From positions 1-54,664 of the forward strand of contig NZ_JACIGJ010000019.1 of the NCBI RefSeq assembly GCF_014197855.1: a stretch of DNA of 54,664 nucleotides, written 5' to 3'. Source of the stretch: Roseospira marina (GTDB taxonomy: Bacteria; Pseudomonadota; Alphaproteobacteria; Rhodospirillales; Rhodospirillaceae). A program made the translations under genes and the position numbers. This document shows positions 43,700 to 53,021 of the stretch, piece by piece (position 1 is the stretch's first letter; the number at the start of each line of letters is the position of its first letter). The notes beneath the pieces are model-generated. The model saw only the letters and a program-made list of their open reading frames with translations. It was not told where the DNA came from and searched no databases.

Positions 43700-44569
43700 T
43701 CAGGGGCGAGACGAGGATGTGTGCGAACCCCCGCGTTCGGTTTTCAGGGCCTTGGTGGCCACGCGCTCCCGTTCACGCTCCTGGCGCCACATGAATCCGG
43801 CGGCGATCAGGATGGTGGCCGTGGCGAGCAGCACCAGCAGGGTGGCCAGCGCGTTGATCTCCGGCGTGACACCCAGGCGCACGGAGGAGAACACCACCAT
43901 CGGCAGGGTGGTCGAGGCCGGTCCCGCGACGAAGCTCGCGATCACCAGATCGTCCAGGGAGAGGGTGAAGCTCAGGAGCCAGCCCGACACCAGCGCCGGG
44001 GCCAGCATCGGCAGGGTGATGACCAGGAAGGCCTTCAGGGGCCGCGCACCCAGGTCCATCGCGGCCTCCTCCACGCTGCGGTCGAGCCCGACGAGCCGCG
44101 ATTGCACGACCACGTTGACATAGGCCATGCAGAACGTGGTGTGGGCGATGGTGATGGTGTCGATTCCCCGTCCCGCCGGCCAGCCGATCACCGTTTCCAG
44201 CGAGACGAACAGCAGCAGCAGCGACAGGCCGGTGATGACCTCCGGCATGACCAGCGGCGCGGTGATCATGCCGGTGAACAGCAGGCGGCCGCGAAACCGG
44301 CCGAACCGGCCCATCATCAAGGCGGACAGGGTGCCCAGGACCGTGGCGATGGTCGCCGAGGTCACCGCGACGCGCAGTGAGACCAGGGCGGCGTTCAGCA
44401 TCTGCTCGTTCCGGAACAGCTCCGCGTACCACTTCAGAGAAAAACCGCCCCACACCGTGACGAGGCGGCTTTCGTTGAACGAATACAGGATGAGCAGCAG
44501 GATCGGGACGTAGAGGAACGCGAACCCGAACGCCAGCATCGCATACAGAAAAACGGGGGAGCGTTTCAT
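43700..44569 (-). CDS. potI: Putrescine ABC transporter permease PotI
   Basis: A 289-residue inner-membrane subunit with six membrane segments. The binding-protein-dependent permease motif EEAAMDLGARPLKAFLVITLPMLAP docks to the PotG ATPase. FNESRLVTVW in the first periplasmic loop and SLDDLVIASFVAGP are typical of the PotC/PotI group. It is the last gene of the minus-strand putrescine operon; its ATG lies one base after the potH stop. The C-terminal tail is unusually charged (RQERERERV). Spermidine-type PotC is the alternative, but the PotF-like binding protein favours putrescine. Confidence 0.93.
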   Translation of the reverse strand: MKRSPVFLYAMLAFGFAFLYVPILLLILYSFNESRLVTVWGGFSLKWYAELFRNEQMLNAALVSLRVAVTSATIATVLGTLSALMMGRFGRFRGRLLFTGMITAPLVMPEVITGLSLLLLFVSLETVIGWPAGRGIDTITIAHTTFCMAYVNVVVQSRLVGLDRSVEEAAMDLGARPLKAFLVITLPMLAPALVSGWLLSFTLSLDDLVIASFVAGPASTTLPMVVFSSVRLGVTPEINALATLLVLLATATILIAAGFMWRQERERERVATKALKTERGGSHTSSSRP

Positions 44570-44570
44570 G

Positions 44571-45614
44571 TCAGCTCTCCTCCGCCCGTTCGGCGTGCTT
44601 GTGCTGATAGTACTGGAACACCACGATGGGGATGACCAGGAAGATCAGCATGGCGATGGCCACGGCCGAAGCCACCGGCCAGTCCCGGTTGTTGAAGAAC
44701 TCGCTCCACAGCACCTTGCCGATCATCAGTGTGCCGGCCCCGCCCAGCAGGTCGGGAATGACGAACTCGCCGACCGCCGGGATGAACACCAGCATGGAGC
44801 CCGCCACGATGCCCGGCATGGAGAGCGGCAGGGTGACGGTCAGAAACGCCTTGAACGGGCGGCACCCCAGGTCCGCCGCCGCCTCGATCAAGGCGATGTC
44901 CATCTTTTCCAGCGTGGCGTACAGCGGCAGAACCATGAACGGCAGGTACGAATAGACGATCCCGATGTAGAGCGAGACCTCGGTATTCAGCAGCGGCAGC
45001 GGGGAATCGATCAGGCCCAGGCTTATCAGCGCGTTGTTGATCAGGCCGTTGTTCTTCAGGATGCCGATCCAGGCGTAGACGCGGATCAGGAACGACGTCC
45101 AGAACGGCAGAATCACCAACAGCAGGTACACCGCGCGCCACGTCGGCGAAGCCCGCGCGATCGCATAGGCCATGGGGTAGCCGATCAGCAGCGCGATCAG
45201 TGTGGAGACCAGCGCCACCTTCAGCGAATTCAGGTAGGCCACGACATACAGCGGGTCGTCCAGAAGGAAGAGGAAATTGCCGAACGCCAACTTGATCTGG
45301 AGATACCCACCCTCGATCCACTCCAACAGCGGCGTGTACGGCGGCAATCCGATGCGGAACTCGGCGAAGCTGATCTTCAGGACGATCAGGAACGGCAGCA
45401 GGAAGAACAGCAGCAGCCAGATGTACGGGATCCCGATGACGGTGCCCCGTCCGAACCGGGCCATAAGCCATTGCAGGCGGGTCCGGCCATGGCCGTTGCG
45501 TTCGCCGTCGCGGCCGGCCGCGGCCCATGCGGCCTCGGCGATTGACCGTGTGCGGGCGCCGGTGGTGGGACGGCCCCCCAAACCGTGGCCGGGGCCTTCA
45601 CCGGCCCCGCTCAT
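44571..45614 (-). CDS. potH: Putrescine ABC transporter permease PotH
   Basis: A 347-residue inner-membrane permease with six main membrane segments after a roughly 60-residue, Gly/Arg-rich cytoplasmic N-terminus. It has FWTSFLIRVYAWIGIL and the ATPase-coupling loop EAAADLGCRPFKAFLTVTLPLS. FIPAVGEFVIPDLLGG is characteristic of PotB/PotH. Its ATG overlaps the potG stop codon (ATGA). It pairs with PotI to form the channel for putrescine delivered by the binding protein. The extended N-terminus is longer than in E. coli and could reflect a later true start, though the ATGA coupling supports this one. Confidence 0.93.
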   Translation of the reverse strand: MSGAGEGPGHGLGGRPTTGARTRSIAEAAWAAAGRDGERNGHGRTRLQWLMARFGRGTVIGIPYIWLLLFFLLPFLIVLKISFAEFRIGLPPYTPLLEWIEGGYLQIKLAFGNFLFLLDDPLYVVAYLNSLKVALVSTLIALLIGYPMAYAIARASPTWRAVYLLLVILPFWTSFLIRVYAWIGILKNNGLINNALISLGLIDSPLPLLNTEVSLYIGIVYSYLPFMVLPLYATLEKMDIALIEAAADLGCRPFKAFLTVTLPLSMPGIVAGSMLVFIPAVGEFVIPDLLGGAGTLMIGKVLWSEFFNNRDWPVASAVAIAMLIFLVIPIVVFQYYQHKHAERAEES

Positions 45615-46786
45615 CCCGTCACCACAACGGTGTTATCGTGGCGCCAGGACACGAACACGCGGTCGTCCCACGTGATATCCGGCTCCGCCATGCGTTCCAG
45701 GTTCTGGGTGGTCACACGGGCCAGCGCCCCGCTGTCCAGGCGGATGTGATAGGTTGAAATGCCGCCGAGGTACACGATATCCTCGACGATACCCTGATCC
45801 CAGTTGTGTGGGCTGTCCGGCTGGACCCGCGAAATCGCAAGCTTCTCCGGCCGCAGCGCGACCCAGACCGTGGCGCCGCCGCGCGCGCTGATGCCGTGGC
45901 CGACATAGACCGGGTTCGCCAGCGCGTCGGAGCGGATGAGGATGTGGTCGGGCTCATCCTCGATCAACTGGCCCTGGAACATGTTCACGGTGCCGAAGAA
46001 TTCGGCCACGTAGCGGGTGTTCGGGTATTCGTACAGGGCGTGCGGGGTGTCCACCTGGATGATGCGCCCCGAATCCATGATGGCGACCCGGTCGGCCATG
46101 GTCATGGCCTCTTCCTGGTCGTGCGTGACGACGACGAAGGTGGTGCCGACACGCTCCTGGATGCCCACCAGTTCAAGCTGGGTCTGCTCCCGCAGTTTCT
46201 TGTCCAGCGCGGCCAGCGGCTCGTCCAGCAGCAGCACCTTGGGGTGCTTGGCCAGGGAGCGGGCGAGGGCGACGCGCTGGCGCTGTCCGCCCGACAGGTG
46301 ATGCGGCTTGCGCTTGGCGAATGGGCCGAGCTGCACGAGGTCGAGCATCTGGCGCACGCGGTCGCGGATCTCGGCCTTCGGCAGGCTGTCCTGGCGCAGC
46401 CCGAACGCCACGTTGGCTTCTACCGACATGTGCGGGAACAGCGCGTAGGACTGGAACATCATGTTGACCGGCCGGTCGTACGGCGGCACCTGCGTCATGT
46501 CCTGGCCGCCGATCAGGATGCGGCCGGCGGTGGGCCGCTCGAATCCGGCCAGCATGCGCAGCAGGGTGGTCTTGCCGCAGCCGGACCCGCCCAGCAGGGC
46601 GAACAGCTCCCCCTCCCGGATGGTCAGCGAGACCTGATCGACCGCGACGAAATCGCCGAAGGTCTTGACCACGTCCTGGATTTCGATGATCGGACGGGCC
46701 TCCGCCCGGCGCAGCACCGCGCCCGGGCGGCTGCCTTCCGGGCGGGAGCTGGCGCTGTGGGTGCCCTGCACCAGGGTGTCGGTCAT
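45611..46786 (-). CDS. potG: Putrescine ABC transporter ATPase PotG
   Basis: A 391-residue cytoplasmic ATPase. Walker A GGSGCGKTT, Q-loop MMFQSYALFPHM, signature HHLSGGQRQRVALAR, Walker B VLLLDEPLAALD and the switch His in VVTHDQEEAM are intact. A C-terminal TOBE domain (about 290-391, ending RVFVSWRHDNTVVV) provides regulation. AGGGG seven bases before the ATG at 46786 supports this start; the open frame extends to 46888 without similarity. It powers PotH/PotI and is coupled to potH by an ATGA overlap. Confidence 0.95.
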   Translation of the reverse strand: MTDTLVQGTHSASSRPEGSRPGAVLRRAEARPIIEIQDVVKTFGDFVAVDQVSLTIREGELFALLGGSGCGKTTLLRMLAGFERPTAGRILIGGQDMTQVPPYDRPVNMMFQSYALFPHMSVEANVAFGLRQDSLPKAEIRDRVRQMLDLVQLGPFAKRKPHHLSGGQRQRVALARSLAKHPKVLLLDEPLAALDKKLREQTQLELVGIQERVGTTFVVVTHDQEEAMTMADRVAIMDSGRIIQVDTPHALYEYPNTRYVAEFFGTVNMFQGQLIEDEPDHILIRSDALANPVYVGHGISARGGATVWVALRPEKLAISRVQPDSPHNWDQGIVEDIVYLGGISTYHIRLDSGALARVTTQNLERMAEPDITWDDRVFVSWRHDNTVVVTG

Positions 46787-46933
46787 GCCAAGCGGCCCCT
46801 CCGATGGATGATGCGATCCCGTGTCTGGAATGGCCACCCGGAGGCTCGGGCGGTCCGGGGAGACGCCGCGGAGCGATGGTGCTCGCACGAGGTCCCCCGG
46901 CCGCGGCGCGTCCTCAGGATGATCCGCCGACGC

Positions 46934-48037
46934 TTAGATCCCGGTCTTGAACTTGCTCCACAGCCGCGTCCGCAGGCGATCGACGGCCTGGGTCGAGGCG
47001 CGGTCCGGGAACAGGCGATCCAACACGTCATCCGCGGGATAGATGCGCGGATCATTCAGAACCTCCTCGTCCAGGAACGGCTTGGAGGTGTCATTCGCGT
47101 TGGCATAGGCGACGTAGTTGGAGATGGAGGCGGTCACCTCTGGCTCCAGCAGATAGTTGATCATCTGGTGCGCGGCGTCCGGGTTCGGGGCATCGGTCGG
47201 AATCGCCAGGGTGTCGAACCAGAGCAGCGTGCCTTCCTTCGGGATCACGTAGGTCACGGTGACGCCGTTGTCGGCCTCGGCGGCGCGGTCGGCGGCTTGC
47301 AGCACGTCCCCGGACCAGCCGATGGCCAGACAGATATCCCCGTTGGCCAGTGCATTGACGTATTCGGAGGAATGGAACTTGGTGATGTAGGGCCGGATCG
47401 GCATCAACAGCTCTTCGACCTTCCGGAAGTCCTCGCGGTTGCCGCTGGAGGGATCGAGGCCGAGGTAGTGTAGGGCGATCGGCAGCAACTCCGTCGGCGC
47501 GTCCAGCACATGGACGCCGCAGTCCGCCAGCTTCGCCAGGTTCTCCGGCTTGAAGAACATGTCGTAACTGTCGAGCGGGCCGTCCTCGCCCAGGCGCGCC
47601 TTCACCATGTCGACGTTCATGCCGATTCCGGTGGTGCCCCACATGTAGATGGCGGCGTGCTCGTTGCCCGGATCCAGCTGCGCCAGATACTCCATCAGTC
47701 GCGGATTGAGGGTCTTCAGATTCGGGATTTTGTCCTTGTCGAGCGGCTGGTACACCCCGGCCTTCACCTGCCGTTCCATGAAAATGCCGGTCGGCACGAC
47801 GAGGTCGTAGCCGGTGTTGCCGGCCAGCAGCTTGGCCTCCAGCACTTCATTGGAATCATAAACGTCATAGGTGACGTCGATGCCCGTTTGCGCCTCGAAA
47901 TTCGGGATCGTGTCTTCGGCGATGTAGTCCGACCAGTTGTAGAAATGCAGCGTGCCATCCGCCAGGGCGGGGGTGGCCAGAGTGGTCGCGGTGGCCAGGG
48001 CGATCCCGGCGACCAGGGAGGGACGAAGATCAGGCAT
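46934..48037 (-). CDS. potF: Putrescine-binding periplasmic protein PotF
   Basis: A 367-residue exported binding protein. A signal peptide (about 1-26, ending TPALA before DGTLHFYNWSDYI) is followed by the polyamine-binding fold with FYNWSDYIAEDTIPNF, YDVYDSNEVLEAKLL, YDLVVPTG and AIGWSGDVLQA. It captures putrescine (possibly agmatine or cadaverine) for the PotGHI transporter. The gene follows the aminotransferase by 28 bp and precedes potG by 147 bp. Specificity for putrescine over spermidine is inferred from the PotF-type sequence and the aminotransferase neighbour. Confidence 0.94.
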   Translation of the reverse strand: MPDLRPSLVAGIALATATTLATPALADGTLHFYNWSDYIAEDTIPNFEAQTGIDVTYDVYDSNEVLEAKLLAGNTGYDLVVPTGIFMERQVKAGVYQPLDKDKIPNLKTLNPRLMEYLAQLDPGNEHAAIYMWGTTGIGMNVDMVKARLGEDGPLDSYDMFFKPENLAKLADCGVHVLDAPTELLPIALHYLGLDPSSGNREDFRKVEELLMPIRPYITKFHSSEYVNALANGDICLAIGWSGDVLQAADRAAEADNGVTVTYVIPKEGTLLWFDTLAIPTDAPNPDAAHQMINYLLEPEVTASISNYVAYANANDTSKPFLDEEVLNDPRIYPADDVLDRLFPDRASTQAVDRLRTRLWSKFKTGI

Positions 48038-48065
48038 CAGGTAACTCCGTGCGGGGGCCTGAGGA

Positions 48066-49466
48066 TCAGGCCATCAGCGTGGGTAGGTCCTGCTCGGTCT
48101 GGTCCAGGGAGCGGGTCAGCGTGTCGACCATGTGGTCGATCTGCGCAGGCGTGATGACGAGAGGCGGCGACAGAACCATGGTGTCGGCGACGGCCCGGAT
48201 GATGACGTTGTTGTTGAAACAGTGGTCCCGGCAGCGTGTTCCGACCTTGCCCACGGGAGAGAAGAAGGCGTGCGCGGTCTTATCGCGGATCAGTTCGACA
48301 CCGGCCATCAGGCCGACGCCGCGTACCTCTCCGACCAGAGGATGCTCGCGGAGCGCGCCCAGGCGCTCCATCAGGTAGGGACCGACATCGTCGCGAACGC
48401 GCTCCACCAAGCGTTCACGCTCCATGATGCTAAGGGTCTCCAGCGCCACGGCGCAAGCGGTCGGATGACCGGAGTAGGTGAAGCCGTGCACGAACTCCCC
48501 GCCTTTTTCGACCAGGGTCCGCCCGATGCGCTGGCCCACCATGACGGCGGCAATGGGCAGGTAGCCGGAGGACAGGCCCTTGGCCAGCGTCATGATGTCC
48601 GGCCGAATGTCGAAGGTCTGGCTACCGAACCACTGACCGGTGCGACCGAAGCCGCAGATGACCTCGTCGACGATCAGCAGGATGTCGTGCTTGGAACAGA
48701 TGCGCTGGATCTCGGCCCAATAGCCCGGCGGCGGCACGATCAGCCCGCCGGCACCCTGGACCGGCTCGCCGACGAACGCGGCCACGCGCTCCGGCCCGAT
48801 GGCCTGGATGGCCTCCTCCAGCCAGCCGGCGGCCTCGCGCCCGAACGCCTCCGGGTCCTGGTCCTGCGCGTATTTGAAGTGGTGCGGCTCGCGGATGTGA
48901 TGGAAGTCGGGCAGGGTGCCGCCGCCCTGCTTGTGCATCGCGCTCATGCCGCCCATCGAGGCGGCGGCGACGGTCGAGCCATGGTAGCCGTTCTGGCGCC
49001 CGATGATGACGCGGCGCTCCGGGTGGCCCTCCAGCGCCCAATACTGCCGCACCATGCGGATGATGGTGTCGTTGGCCTCCGATCCGCTGTTGGCGAAGAA
49101 GGCGTGATCCAGGCCCGGCGGCGCCAGGTCCGCCAGCCGGCTCGCCAGCTCGATGGCCGGGCGCGTCGCCGTCTTGAAGAAGAGATTGTAGTACGGCAGC
49201 TCGCTCATCTGCCGGGCGGCGGCCTGGACCAATTCGTCCCGCCCGTAGCCCACGTTGACGCACCACAGGCCGGCCATGCCGTCGAGGATTTCGGTGCCCT
49301 CCGAATCCCACAGCGAGCAGCCGTCGGCGCGGACGATGATCCGGCTGCCCTCGGCGGCCAGGGCCTTGTAGTCGGTGAAGGGGTGCAGATGATGCGCGGC
49401 GTCGAGGTGCCGCCACGCATCGGTGGTGCGGTCCGGCAGAGGTGCGGCGATCTGGGTGTTGGTCAC
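48066..49466 (-). CDS. spuC: Putrescine-pyruvate-type class III aminotransferase (SpuC-like)
   Basis: A 466-residue PLP enzyme. FFANSGSEANDTIIRMV binds the cofactor phosphate, FVGEPVQGAGG and IVDEVICGFGRTG contain the PLP-ring Asp, and LAKGLSSGYLPIAAV carries the Schiff-base Lys. DAAHHLHPFTDYKAL and FTYSGHPTACAVALE are typical of omega-amine:pyruvate and putrescine aminotransferases, which start putrescine breakdown to 4-aminobutyrate. Leading the operon ahead of potFGHI makes putrescine the likely amine. GTG at 49466 is chosen by family length (AGGA about eleven bases upstream); GTG at 49505 in the same frame is an alternative with no ribosome site. Confidence 0.9.
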   Translation of the reverse strand: MTNTQIAAPLPDRTTDAWRHLDAAHHLHPFTDYKALAAEGSRIIVRADGCSLWDSEGTEILDGMAGLWCVNVGYGRDELVQAAARQMSELPYYNLFFKTATRPAIELASRLADLAPPGLDHAFFANSGSEANDTIIRMVRQYWALEGHPERRVIIGRQNGYHGSTVAAASMGGMSAMHKQGGGTLPDFHHIREPHHFKYAQDQDPEAFGREAAGWLEEAIQAIGPERVAAFVGEPVQGAGGLIVPPPGYWAEIQRICSKHDILLIVDEVICGFGRTGQWFGSQTFDIRPDIMTLAKGLSSGYLPIAAVMVGQRIGRTLVEKGGEFVHGFTYSGHPTACAVALETLSIMERERLVERVRDDVGPYLMERLGALREHPLVGEVRGVGLMAGVELIRDKTAHAFFSPVGKVGTRCRDHCFNNNVIIRAVADTMVLSPPLVITPAQIDHMVDTLTRSLDQTEQDLPTLMA

Positions 49467-49685
49467 GGCGGCATGCGTCCTGGTTTGGGAGCGGGGCGGG
49501 TGCACCGTCGCGGGTGCTCAACGGCCTTAGTTCTGACCGACCGTAGGGCTTTTGGGAAGAGGCCGCCTGTGCGCTGGGCAGCGTGCGCGCGCTTCGAATG
49601 TGACCGTCGGAACCGGAATGCGGGGGGCGGGGCGGCCGGGTAGGGTTCCCCAGTCTATCGCTTATAGGAATGGGAGACCCGCCGA

Positions 49686-50645
49686 ATGGCACCCCTCGCA
49701 ACGATCACGCGGGCCATGGGCGTCCGTGAGTGGAGCCTGCTGCTGTCCCTGTCCTGTCTCTGGGGCGGGTCTTTCTTTTTGGTCGGCGTCGCGGTGCGGG
49801 AGGTGCCGCCCCTGACCATCGTGGCCGCGCGGGTCGGGCTGGCGGCTCCGGTGCTCTGGCTTGCGGTGGCGGCGCTGGGTCGCCCGATTCCCCGGGACCC
49901 GTCGGTCTGGTTGGCGTTCGCCGTCATGGGGGTCCTGAACAACGTCATCCCGTTCAGCCTGATCGTGTGGGGCCAGACGCAGATTCCCTCCGGTCTGGCC
50001 TCGATCCTGAATGCCAGCACGCCCCTGTTCGCGGTGTTCGTGGCCGGTGCCCTGCTGGCCGATGAGCGGTTCACGCTCGCTCGGATCCTGGGCGTCGCCA
50101 TCGGGTTCGTCGGCGTCGCGCTGCTGATCGGGGTGGATGCGCTGGATATCGGCGAGCTGCCCGTGCTGCCCCAGGTGGCCGTGCTGGGCGCGGCTGTGTC
50201 CTATGCGTTCGCCGGCGTGTTCGGGCGCCGGTTCCGGGCGTGGCGCGTCGATCCCTTGGTGACGGCCGCCGGTCAGGTGACCGCGTCGGGTGCGGTGATG
50301 GCGGGCCTTGCGATGGCCCTCGACCGGCCCTGGACGCTGCCGATGCCGGGGCTGGAGATCGTGGCGGCCTTGGTGTGTCTGGCGGTCCTGTGCACTGCGT
50401 TGGCTTACGGCCTGTATTTTCGCATTCTGGAGACGGCGGGGGCGACGAACGTGCTGCTGGTGACCTTTCTGGTGCCCGTCACCGCGATCCTGTTGGGGGT
50501 ATTCGTGCTGGATGAGACGTTGCGCGCCAGTCACCTGGGCGGCATGGCGTTGATCGGCGTGGGGTTGCTGGTGATGGACGGCCGGGCCTGGACCGCCGTG
50601 CGACGGCGGTTGCGGTCGAACGCCGGACCGGAGGCGACGGCATGA
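49686..50645 (+). CDS. DMT-superfamily (EamA) transporter
   Basis: A 319-residue inner-membrane protein with ten membrane segments in two EamA repeats (about 15-145 and 160-300). LWGGSFFLVGVAVREVPPLTI opens the first repeat, and NASTPLFAVFVAGALL and LVTFLVPVTAILLGVFVLDE are typical. Probably a metabolite exporter with unknown substrate. It is distinct from the EamA gene near 27 kb. Its stop overlaps the ada start (ATGA), so the two are co-translated, an odd functional pairing. It is divergent from the putrescine operon. Confidence 0.92.
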   Translation: MAPLATITRAMGVREWSLLLSLSCLWGGSFFLVGVAVREVPPLTIVAARVGLAAPVLWLAVAALGRPIPRDPSVWLAFAVMGVLNNVIPFSLIVWGQTQIPSGLASILNASTPLFAVFVAGALLADERFTLARILGVAIGFVGVALLIGVDALDIGELPVLPQVAVLGAAVSYAFAGVFGRRFRAWRVDPLVTAAGQVTASGAVMAGLAMALDRPWTLPMPGLEIVAALVCLAVLCTALAYGLYFRILETAGATNVLLVTFLVPVTAILLGVFVLDETLRASHLGGMALIGVGLLVMDGRAWTAVRRRLRSNAGPEATA

Positions 50646-51712
50646 CCGCCGGGACCGGGGAGGGGCGCGACGCCCGGCGTTGGCGGGCGGTTGCCGACCG
50701 GCAGCCGATCGCGGACGAGCCGTTCGTGTATGCCGTCGCCACAACCGGGATCTATTGCCGGCCCGGGTGTCCGTCCCGCACGCCCAACCGGGAGAACGTG
50801 GTCTACTTCGCCACGCCCGCGGCGGCGGAGGCGGCGGGGTACCGGCCCTGTCGTCGCTGCTGGCCGCAGGGGGCCGATCCCGACGATTCGCAAACGGTGG
50901 CGGTGGCGCGGGCGTGTCGTCGCCTGGAGACCGACGAGGCGGAGCCAGCCCTGGCCGATCTGGCGGCCGACGCGGGGTTGAGCGCGGCCCAGTTTCGCGC
51001 CGTGTTCAAGGACCGGACGGGCTTGACCCCGAAGGGATACGCGCGCGCGGTGCGCGGCCACCGGATGCGGGCGGCGTTGGAGGAGGGGGCGACGGTGACG
51101 GAAGCGACCTATGCGGCCGGCTACAGCGGATCGGCGCGAGCGCACGCGGACGCGCCCGGCGTGCTGGGTATGACGGCATCGGCCTATCGCAAGGGCGGGG
51201 CGGGCGAGGTCATCGACCACGCCACGGCGGACAGTGCGCTCGGTCGAGTCTTGGTGGCGGCGACGGCACGCGGTCTGTGTGGTATCGCGCTGGGGGACGA
51301 TGATGGGGCGCTGCTGGCCACCCTGTGGGCGCGCTTCCCTAAGGCGACGTTACGCGCCGACGGCCCGGCGGCCCAGGCGGTGTTGCCGGTGGTCCTGCGC
51401 GTGGTGGCGGATCCACGCCAGAACGTGGCGGCGTTGCCGGAGGTGCCACTCGACCTGCGGGGCACGGCGTTTCAGCTTCGGGTGTGGGAGGAACTGCGCC
51501 GTATTCCGCCCGGTGAGACTCGCACCTATACCGAGGTCGCCGCCGCCATCGGCCAGCCCTCCGCCACCCGGGCCGTGGCCAACGCCTGCGGGGCGAACCC
51601 GGTCGCGCCCGTGGTGCCCTGTCACCGGGTCGTGCGGTCGGATGGTGGCCTCGGTGGCTACCGTTGGGGCCTGGAGCGCAAGAAGGCCCTGTTGAGGGAG
51701 GAAGAGGCATAG
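50642..51712 (+). CDS. ada: Bifunctional methylated-DNA repair protein and regulator Ada
   Basis: A 356-residue protein with all three Ada parts. The N-terminal zinc domain has C39, C43, C70 and C73 (TGIYCRPGCPSR and RPCRRC), where C39 accepts methyl groups from phosphotriesters. An AraC-type helix-turn-helix region spans about 95-185 (LADLAADAGLSAAQFRAVFK). The C-terminal O6-methylguanine methyltransferase has acceptor C327 in PVVPCHRVV. Methylated Ada normally activates alkylation-repair genes including its own. It is translationally coupled to the upstream DMT transporter; no alkB or alkA is adjacent. Confidence 0.95.
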   Translation: MTAGTGEGRDARRWRAVADRQPIADEPFVYAVATTGIYCRPGCPSRTPNRENVVYFATPAAAEAAGYRPCRRCWPQGADPDDSQTVAVARACRRLETDEAEPALADLAADAGLSAAQFRAVFKDRTGLTPKGYARAVRGHRMRAALEEGATVTEATYAAGYSGSARAHADAPGVLGMTASAYRKGGAGEVIDHATADSALGRVLVAATARGLCGIALGDDDGALLATLWARFPKATLRADGPAAQAVLPVVLRVVADPRQNVAALPEVPLDLRGTAFQLRVWEELRRIPPGETRTYTEVAAAIGQPSATRAVANACGANPVAPVVPCHRVVRSDGGLGGYRWGLERKKALLREEEA

Positions 51713-51798
51713 CGCGCGCCGGTCCGGCCGGATTGTGAGCCGCGCGGCGCGCTGATAGAACCCTTGGCATCGTTCGTCTCACGTGGGGGAGAGCCGCT

Positions 51799-52377
51799 GT
51801 GTTGCGCGGATTGTACGACTGGGCGATGCGGCTGGCGGAGTCCCGCCATGCCCTCTGGGCGCTGGCCCTGATCTCGTTCATCGAAAGTTCGGTGTTTCCG
51901 ATTCCCCCGGACTTGCTTCTGATCCCGATGGTCCTGGCGCGGCGCGAGCGTGCCTGGCTGATCGCCGGCGTCTGCACCCTGGCGAGCGTGGTGGGGGGCT
52001 TCGCCGGCTATGCCATCGGGTATTTTCTGTTCGAGGCTATCGGGCAGCCGGTGCTGGCGTTCTACGGCTACCTGGATCGGTTCGCCGACTTCCAGGGCAT
52101 GTACAACGAGTGGGGCGCCTGGATCGTGGCCGGGGCCGGCGTAACGCCCTTCCCCTACAAGGTTATCACCATCGCCAGCGGGGTCACACAGCTCGACCCG
52201 TGGGTCTTCGGCCTTGCGTCGGTGGTGTCGCGGGGGCTGCGGTTCTTCATCGTGGCCGCGTTGCTGTGGAAGTGGGGCCCGCCCATGCGGGTGTTTATCG
52301 AGCGGCGCCTGGGCCTGCTGGCGACGCTGGCGTTCGGGCTGCTGCTGGGCGGTTTCCTCGCGCTCAAGCTGCTGTGA
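51799..52377 (+). CDS. DedA/VTT-family membrane protein (YqaA-like)
   Basis: A 192-residue inner-membrane protein of the SNARE-associated/VTT family. Seen: the re-entrant ESSVFPIPPDLLLIPMVL segment, GGFAGYAIGYFLFE, and GVTPFPYKVITIASG with the conserved F/Y-P-Y-K pattern, then SRGLRFFIVAALL. Related DedA proteins flip undecaprenyl phosphate or phospholipids. GTG at 51799 is preceded by GGGGGAG. It lies 86 bp after ada in the same direction and before a small membrane protein. Confidence 0.88.
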   Translation: MLRGLYDWAMRLAESRHALWALALISFIESSVFPIPPDLLLIPMVLARRERAWLIAGVCTLASVVGGFAGYAIGYFLFEAIGQPVLAFYGYLDRFADFQGMYNEWGAWIVAGAGVTPFPYKVITIASGVTQLDPWVFGLASVVSRGLRFFIVAALLWKWGPPMRVFIERRLGLLATLAFGLLLGGFLALKLL

Positions 52378-52433
52378 TCGGGCCGGGCGGCGGGACCTTG
52401 TCGCCGCCGGCGCCGCCGCCCATATCCGACGCC

Positions 52434-52832
52434 ATGACACACGCCACACCCCATACGCCGCCGGTATCCCCCATGGGGCCGGAGCGCGCTTCATCCCCTG
52501 GCAACGGGCCGTCGCGCCGCCTTCTGGCGCGCCTGGGCCGTCTGTCGGCGGGCTGGGTGCTTTTGGTGGTGGGGTTGATCACGGCCCCGACGCCGCTGCC
52601 GATCGGCCTGCCGCTGATTGCCCTGGCGTTGGGTCTGCTGGCCCGGGATTCGGAGCGGGTGCGCCGCGCGGTGCGATGGGTGCGCGGTCGCGTCGGCGCG
52701 CTGGACCGGGGCCTGCGCCGGATCGAGCCGAAGCTGCCGCGACCGGTTGTCTGGGTGCTTCATGCGACGGATCCGCACGTTCCGGTCCTCGGGTCGTCGA
52801 GCCCAAAACCCGCACCCGTGTCATCGGTGTGA
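52434..52832 (+). CDS. Small membrane protein, PGPGW-like
   Basis: A 132-residue protein with one hydrophobic block (about 40-70, GWVLLVVGLITAPTPLPIGLP then LIALALGLLA, shown as separate parts) that could form two short membrane helices, followed by an Arg-rich helix (about 73-100). The arrangement recalls the PGPGW family, but the exact PGPG motif is absent, so the assignment is tentative. The start ATG lacks a strong ribosome site. It shares orientation with the DedA-type gene 56 bp upstream. Confidence 0.55.
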   Translation: MTHATPHTPPVSPMGPERASSPGNGPSRRLLARLGRLSAGWVLLVVGLITAPTPLPIGLPLIALALGLLARDSERVRRAVRWVRGRVGALDRGLRRIEPKLPRPVVWVLHATDPHVPVLGSSSPKPAPVSSV

Positions 52833-52840
52833 AACCATGT

Positions 52841-52869
52841 TTGACAGCGCCGTCGTTTTCCCATAAACC
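52841..52869 (+). promoter_or_regulatory. Candidate promoter for tRNA-Phe
   Basis: A consensus -35 TTGACA (52841-52846) is followed after 17 bp by TAAACC (52864-52869), placing a start about 55 bp before the tRNA. The -10 is poor, but the -35 and spacing are ideal. Confidence 0.45.
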
Positions 52870-52931
52870 CCTCTCCCACGGTGCCGCCCGGCGCCACATC
52901 GTCGGCCCCGCCACCGCGCGAGGCGCACGAC

Positions 52932-53007
52932 GCCCAGGTAGCTCAGTTGGTAGAGCAGGGGACTGAAAATCCCCGTGTCGGCAGTTCGAATCTGTCCCTG
53001 GGCACCA
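52932..53007 (+). tRNA. tRNA-Phe (GAA)
   Basis: A 76-base cloverleaf: acceptor GCCCAGG pairs with CCTGGGC, the D-arm GCTC-AGTTGGTA-GAGC is standard, the anticodon loop is CTGAAAA with GAA, the T-loop is TTCGAAT, and CCA is encoded. It is the substrate of the PheST enzyme encoded at 2801-6285. An integrase gene starts its 3' end 15 bp further on, marking this tRNA as an integration site. Confidence 0.97.
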
Positions 53008-53021
53008 TATTTATCAGCGAC

